From the NCBI RefSeq assembly GCF_041296385.1, contig NC_091016.1:20745497-20809496 (forward strand): a stretch of 64,000 bases of DNA, in the 5' to 3' direction. Positions 59,871-64,000 of the stretch are shown here, in pieces; position 1 is the stretch's first letter, and the number at the start of each line of letters is the position of its first letter. The notes under the pieces are model-generated. The model made no database searches. It was not told where the DNA came from and was given only the letters and a program-made list of their open reading frames with translations. The position numbers and the translations under genes were made by a program. The DNA is from Aphelocoma coerulescens. Taxonomy: Eukaryota > Chordata > Aves > Passeriformes > Corvidae.

Positions 59871-62800
59871 AGAAGCCATTTCCTGTTCTCAAGATCCCTT
59901 AATGCAAGGAACCAGGGCAAGACAGGAACTGCTTTACCTCTCTTGTGCTTCAAAGGTGTGTACATGAGATGGGCTGCTGAAGGGCAACATTTTTTTTAAG
60001 TACTAGCAGTTAGTCTTTTATATAGACTGGATGCTGTTTTAGTTAACAATTTGTTAAGCTTAATTGGCACACAAGCAGTTATTTTCACCAGAGGTGAAAA
60101 CAACTTCCCCCTAAAGCTGCCCTCCCCACATCTGGGAAAGCACATACACACACCAGGCCATATAACACACTATTTAAATAAAGTGCTTTCTCATTCCTTC
60201 CTTGGGCCTAAAACTTGTTAGCTGAAAGAGAGACAAAGGGCAGACAGCTCTGGCTGCTGCCTCATTGCCTCCCAGATTTTGGCACTGAGGCTTGGCCGGC
60301 TGGGTCAGGAGCTTGGTCCTCATTACATGGATCCTCACACTCCAGGTGAGGACACAACTGTGACTGACAATTCAGGATCCCCACCTAATGCCTGGAGCTT
60401 GCACCACCTGCTTTAAATAAGGGACTGGAGATGCATTGGTGCAGCCAAATGGTAGAGGTTCCCAGGAATAAATTACTTTCTTATTACTCTCATATTCCTA
60501 AAGCCTGTCTTTAGGTTGCTCTGCTCTTTCCAGTTGCAGCATTTTACACACACAGATGATCATGGACCTTACAGCAAGTGACAGCAGTGCTAAGTCAGAC
60601 TTCCAGCTGTCTACAGGTGTCCATGAATCATCTGGTGTCTGGGGAATTTCTGTTCCAAGGCTGAATGAAAGCAAGCCATGGAGAAATAATTGATGACCAG
60701 AAAGCATTAGACACTCACTGAATCAACACCCTCATCAATAACAAAATCATTAGCAAAGGGATAAACCCCAAGTGAGATCCTTGCTCTACCAGCAAACAGA
60801 AGTGTTTGAGCTGGGACTTCTGTAAACAGTTTCTTTTCCTGAAAAACTGGATTCTTTGAAACAGAAATTTGGACAAACCCCTTTCTTCCCACTTATGTCT
60901 CACTAGGTTAGAAAAGACATCAAAAACTTTAAGGAAAGCAGTTTAAGAGGGCAAAGGTGGTGTTGAATAGGACTTCAAAGAAGGAGTAAGAGGCAGCAGC
61001 TCAATAATATAGCACAAGGGAAAAAAAGCTCTACAGTGGTATGCAGACAAGCAGGGGGGTACAAGTCTTAAAATTTGTATTTCATGGGGGTTAATAAGAT
61101 AAATAAAGTTTCTGCCATCAAAGGCCATTGGAATAATGTTGGTACCCCTTCACTGGGGTACTGACAGAGGAAAAGGTTATCCATAACATCAGAGGAGGGC
61201 TGCTGCTGAGGCACAGCCACAGGAGCAGCAAACTGAACATGCAGTCAAGGGAAAATGGGCCATAATAGATTCAGGATGGAACAAGAGGCTTGCTGACAAG
61301 GCCACAGAGGAGACATGCCAGCTGGCTCACATCCTGTTAAATGACAAATGGATAGAAAAAATGTCCTGAGGTTTATGTCCTGTCTAGCCTGGCAGTGCTG
61401 AACACAAGGCATGGGGCTGTTCTGAACCTCCATCCACAGAGGGCTGCAGCTCTGCTGACTGGAGAACAGACAACTAAAGCAGAGTCTGCTTCTGAGCAAG
61501 GCCTGTTTTGGGGTCTGGCTTGTTTGTTGTAGGATGTTTGCAGAGCTGGTTGCCTTCCCTGCCCAGAGCTAAGGATACAGGCTGTGTGTGCCACCAGGAT
61601 TTCAGAGTAAAAACATCTTCATCCCTGGGGGCATAGATGCCATGGGCTGTAGGGCAATACCCCTGGGATGGAGATCATCAGTGTACTTAGGCCCACAGGT
61701 AAACTGGGACAAGTCTGAGCTTATGCAATCCTATACAGCATCAGAAGGTGATAGATGAGCATGACAGAGGACCAATAAAAGTTCAGTCAGCATATATGCA
61801 TACCACCTCTTCCAAAAAAGCAGTGAAAGGAAAACTACCACCTGCCTTTGAAGCAGGGATGCAGGAGCCTCACTGCTGTAAAACAACATTAATCTGACAA
61901 TTGGAATTCGGCACACAGCAGTAGGCAGTAAACTTCAAGGACCAGGCTGGTGCTGCTGGAGGAATGGTGCAGCTGGCTAAGCAATTTTTATCTGCATGTA
62001 AATTCTGCTGATTTAACCACAACTTCCTCCAGGGATTTCTCTAAGATCTAGGTTTATCTTATGTCAGAAGGACTTACCTATGTGTGATACACAGTCAGAT
62101 TCCTTCAAAAGCTCTTTGCTTCCTGGTTGTTCCTGAGATGTGTTCACAGCTTCTGCACTTCACATACTTGCCAAGCAGGTAAGTCTGTTGAATATTAATT
62201 ATTTCCTAAAAGGGATCCTTTCCAGCTACACCCCACCACCTCAGCCATCATCTAACCAGGAGGTTTGGGCTGTACCACTGTTGCTTATATTAATTTTGGT
62301 ATCCATAACAGCTTTGGTATCCATAAAGGCATGGATATAAAGGAGTGGCTTGGATTTATCAGAGTGTATCTCCAAGTTACACCTGGTCATGGCACCAGTG
62401 AAGCTCACACACTGTGTAGCAGTGACAGAACATCAGTTCTGCCACAGTGATAGAGCTTTTAGGCATGAGTGTTCACTGACAGCTACTGGGCATGCTCTGA
62501 TGTCTAAGCAGCTCCCAAATCAAAGCTGGCAGGCAGCTCACAGGCAGACTTGGAGATTTATGTTGTGCGAAACAGGCCCATGGACTTAAGTGAAGTCATT
62601 GCAGCAAGGCAAAGGAAAAATCAGGCCCATATTGTGCCACAAACGGCCTGTGCAGGATTGTAGCTGTAGTTAATTCTGCACAGCAAGGAATATTTACCCA
62701 GATTATTTATTGCTCCTTTTCTTATAAGGCTGTGGCTTGTTTTCTCTTGAAAAGTCATGTTTCTTACTCTCATTTGTAACTTGCCAGAGGCAAGTAAAGC

Positions 62801-64000
62801 AGAGCAAGTACACAGAAAGAAAAGGCCTACCAGAATAGTTCATTTTAGACTTAGACTGCTAGTGGCATTTGCTGCTCTTGTCAACTTCTACAAATGGGGC
62901 AGGCATAGGGAAATGGTTTCCCAAGTGGTAAGTCATATGGCATATTTAGAAAGTACTGATACACTTAGAGAAGCATGCAGGCTGTGAATAAAAGCCTCAC
63001 GTACTGGAATCAGCAATATTTCATGGCATCCACATGCTGCAGAGAAGGCAATAGCCAGTGCTGTTGGCCTTTCTGTTATCCATTCTCATCACTGGGATGA
63101 AAGCACAAGGTAACGAAAAGATTGATCTCCTGGAAACAATACTTAATAAAAAGAAAAAATCTGAAAGTAATTCCACATTTCTTAATATAATTCTCTACTT
63201 AATTTGGCCTGATTTTCTTGTAAGCAGCTACAAAATCTAAAAATCAAGCTGAAGTCTATGGACTTGATTCTGTTTCCACTCAGTCCAGTAAAAGTCTGGA
63301 GTAAATTAACTGAAGTTAATGTAGAAACAAAGCAATAAAAGTATGAATTTGACCTGATCTACAGAAAGGTTTAAGAAAAAAAAGTAGTCCAGCTTTAATT
63401 TGCTGGTTCAATCAAGCCAAGGCGAGTATTGGCAGAAACAGATACAGAAGTCATGATATATTTGTGTTCTGTGTCAAGATTTAGTTTTTTTTAAGGAGTC
63501 ATGACACAGTACCTGAATTTGTTGTTTTAGAGGGAACACAGCTGAGATCTGATAACGCTGTTTGGGGATTTTAGCTTTTTTTCAATACTGTGTTAGATAT
63601 CATATGCTGCAGACCAAATTCCCAACTAATTTAAGTGGGCGTAACACCTTTAATTTCAATGTAACTCCATTAGCTCATAGTACTGCTCAGCATTGGCATT
63701 TTCATGAAATGTATTGGTACAAGCCAATGCAATTTAACAACACAAGCACAGCAGTATTTGGTAGAGACTGAACTAACTCTATTTTTTAATGCTAAGACCA
63801 GAAAAGATCATTACATTATAGAGTTTGATCTGCTGAAAAGCACAGCCCAATCACCAAGACAAAACCTCTCATTAAAATAGATTAGAATTTGATCTTGAGC
63901 ATGTAAGAGAATGTCATAGTTTAGTATACTTTGGTTTTTTTGTTAGAGGTCTCCATCAGCCACGGAACTGATTATCTTGCAAAGAGGTGCTTACAGCTTC

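Larger units (their letters stand above)
52858..64000. other. Unique-looking AT-rich DNA, no gene recognised
   Basis: 11 kb without a recognisable transposon or gene. Open frames are mostly 60-85 codons (109 at most, 55920-56249 minus) and look like chance. A splice-acceptor-like sequence at 59680-59748 and a CTCF-like motif at 59506-59518 are the only suggestive signals I found. A short direct repeat (TTTGGTATCCATAA twice) occurs near 62294-62325. Confidence 0.55.

Overview
The window reads as bird nuclear DNA, most likely from a passerine. CR1 LINE fragments are present, one of them (6820-7089) ending in the ATTCTATG-type tail typical of avian CR1. There are several solo LTRs of avian endogenous-retrovirus type, long AT-rich unique stretches and scattered microsatellites. 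I recognise no host protein-coding exon, rRNA, tRNA or CRISPR array. Most open frames of 60-160 codons look like chance. The window is best read as intergenic or deep intronic DNA whose annotatable content is transposons.

Layout: a complete solo LTR (family A) at 61-1011 with a 5-bp target-site duplication (TSD). A CR1 3' end lies at 6820-7089. A second solo LTR (family C, minus strand) lies at 13811-14362, also with a perfect 5-bp TSD. From 23681 to about 27580 runs a minus-strand CR1 that was split by a 2.3-kb LTR element at 23958-26257. At 38011-39133 a solo LTR of family B was itself split by a minus-strand family A LTR (38210-38960, perfect TSD), giving a nested pair. Further CR1 fragments lie at 40681-40935 (plus) and 46497-46798 (minus). 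The rest is unique-looking sequence with palindromes, homopolymers and a few possible signals.

The centrepiece is the element at 23958-26257. It has two direct LTRs of 287 and 285 bp, a perfect 6-bp TSD (AAGGCC) and a primer-binding-site-like sequence 2 bp after the 5' LTR. It has no pol or env. Its one substantial ORF (25154-25717, 187 codons) encodes a cold-shock domain of the Y-box (YBX) type, contiguous and without introns. The tryptophan and phenylalanines used for RNA/DNA stacking are conserved at the spacing found in YB-1. The basic C-terminal tail of Y-box proteins is replaced by a Pro/Tyr/Phe-rich tail. This looks like a non-autonomous LTR retrotransposon that captured a host Y-box mRNA, comparable in architecture to other LTR elements carrying a single host-derived ORF. 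Both LTRs also carry an inverted CCAAT (ATTGG), the core of the DNA motif for which Y-box proteins are named, so self-regulation is a testable idea. I know of no described element of this kind, but I could not search for one.

Limits: all identities were judged by eye. Family names for LTRs A, B and C are local labels. Divergence figures are manual counts.
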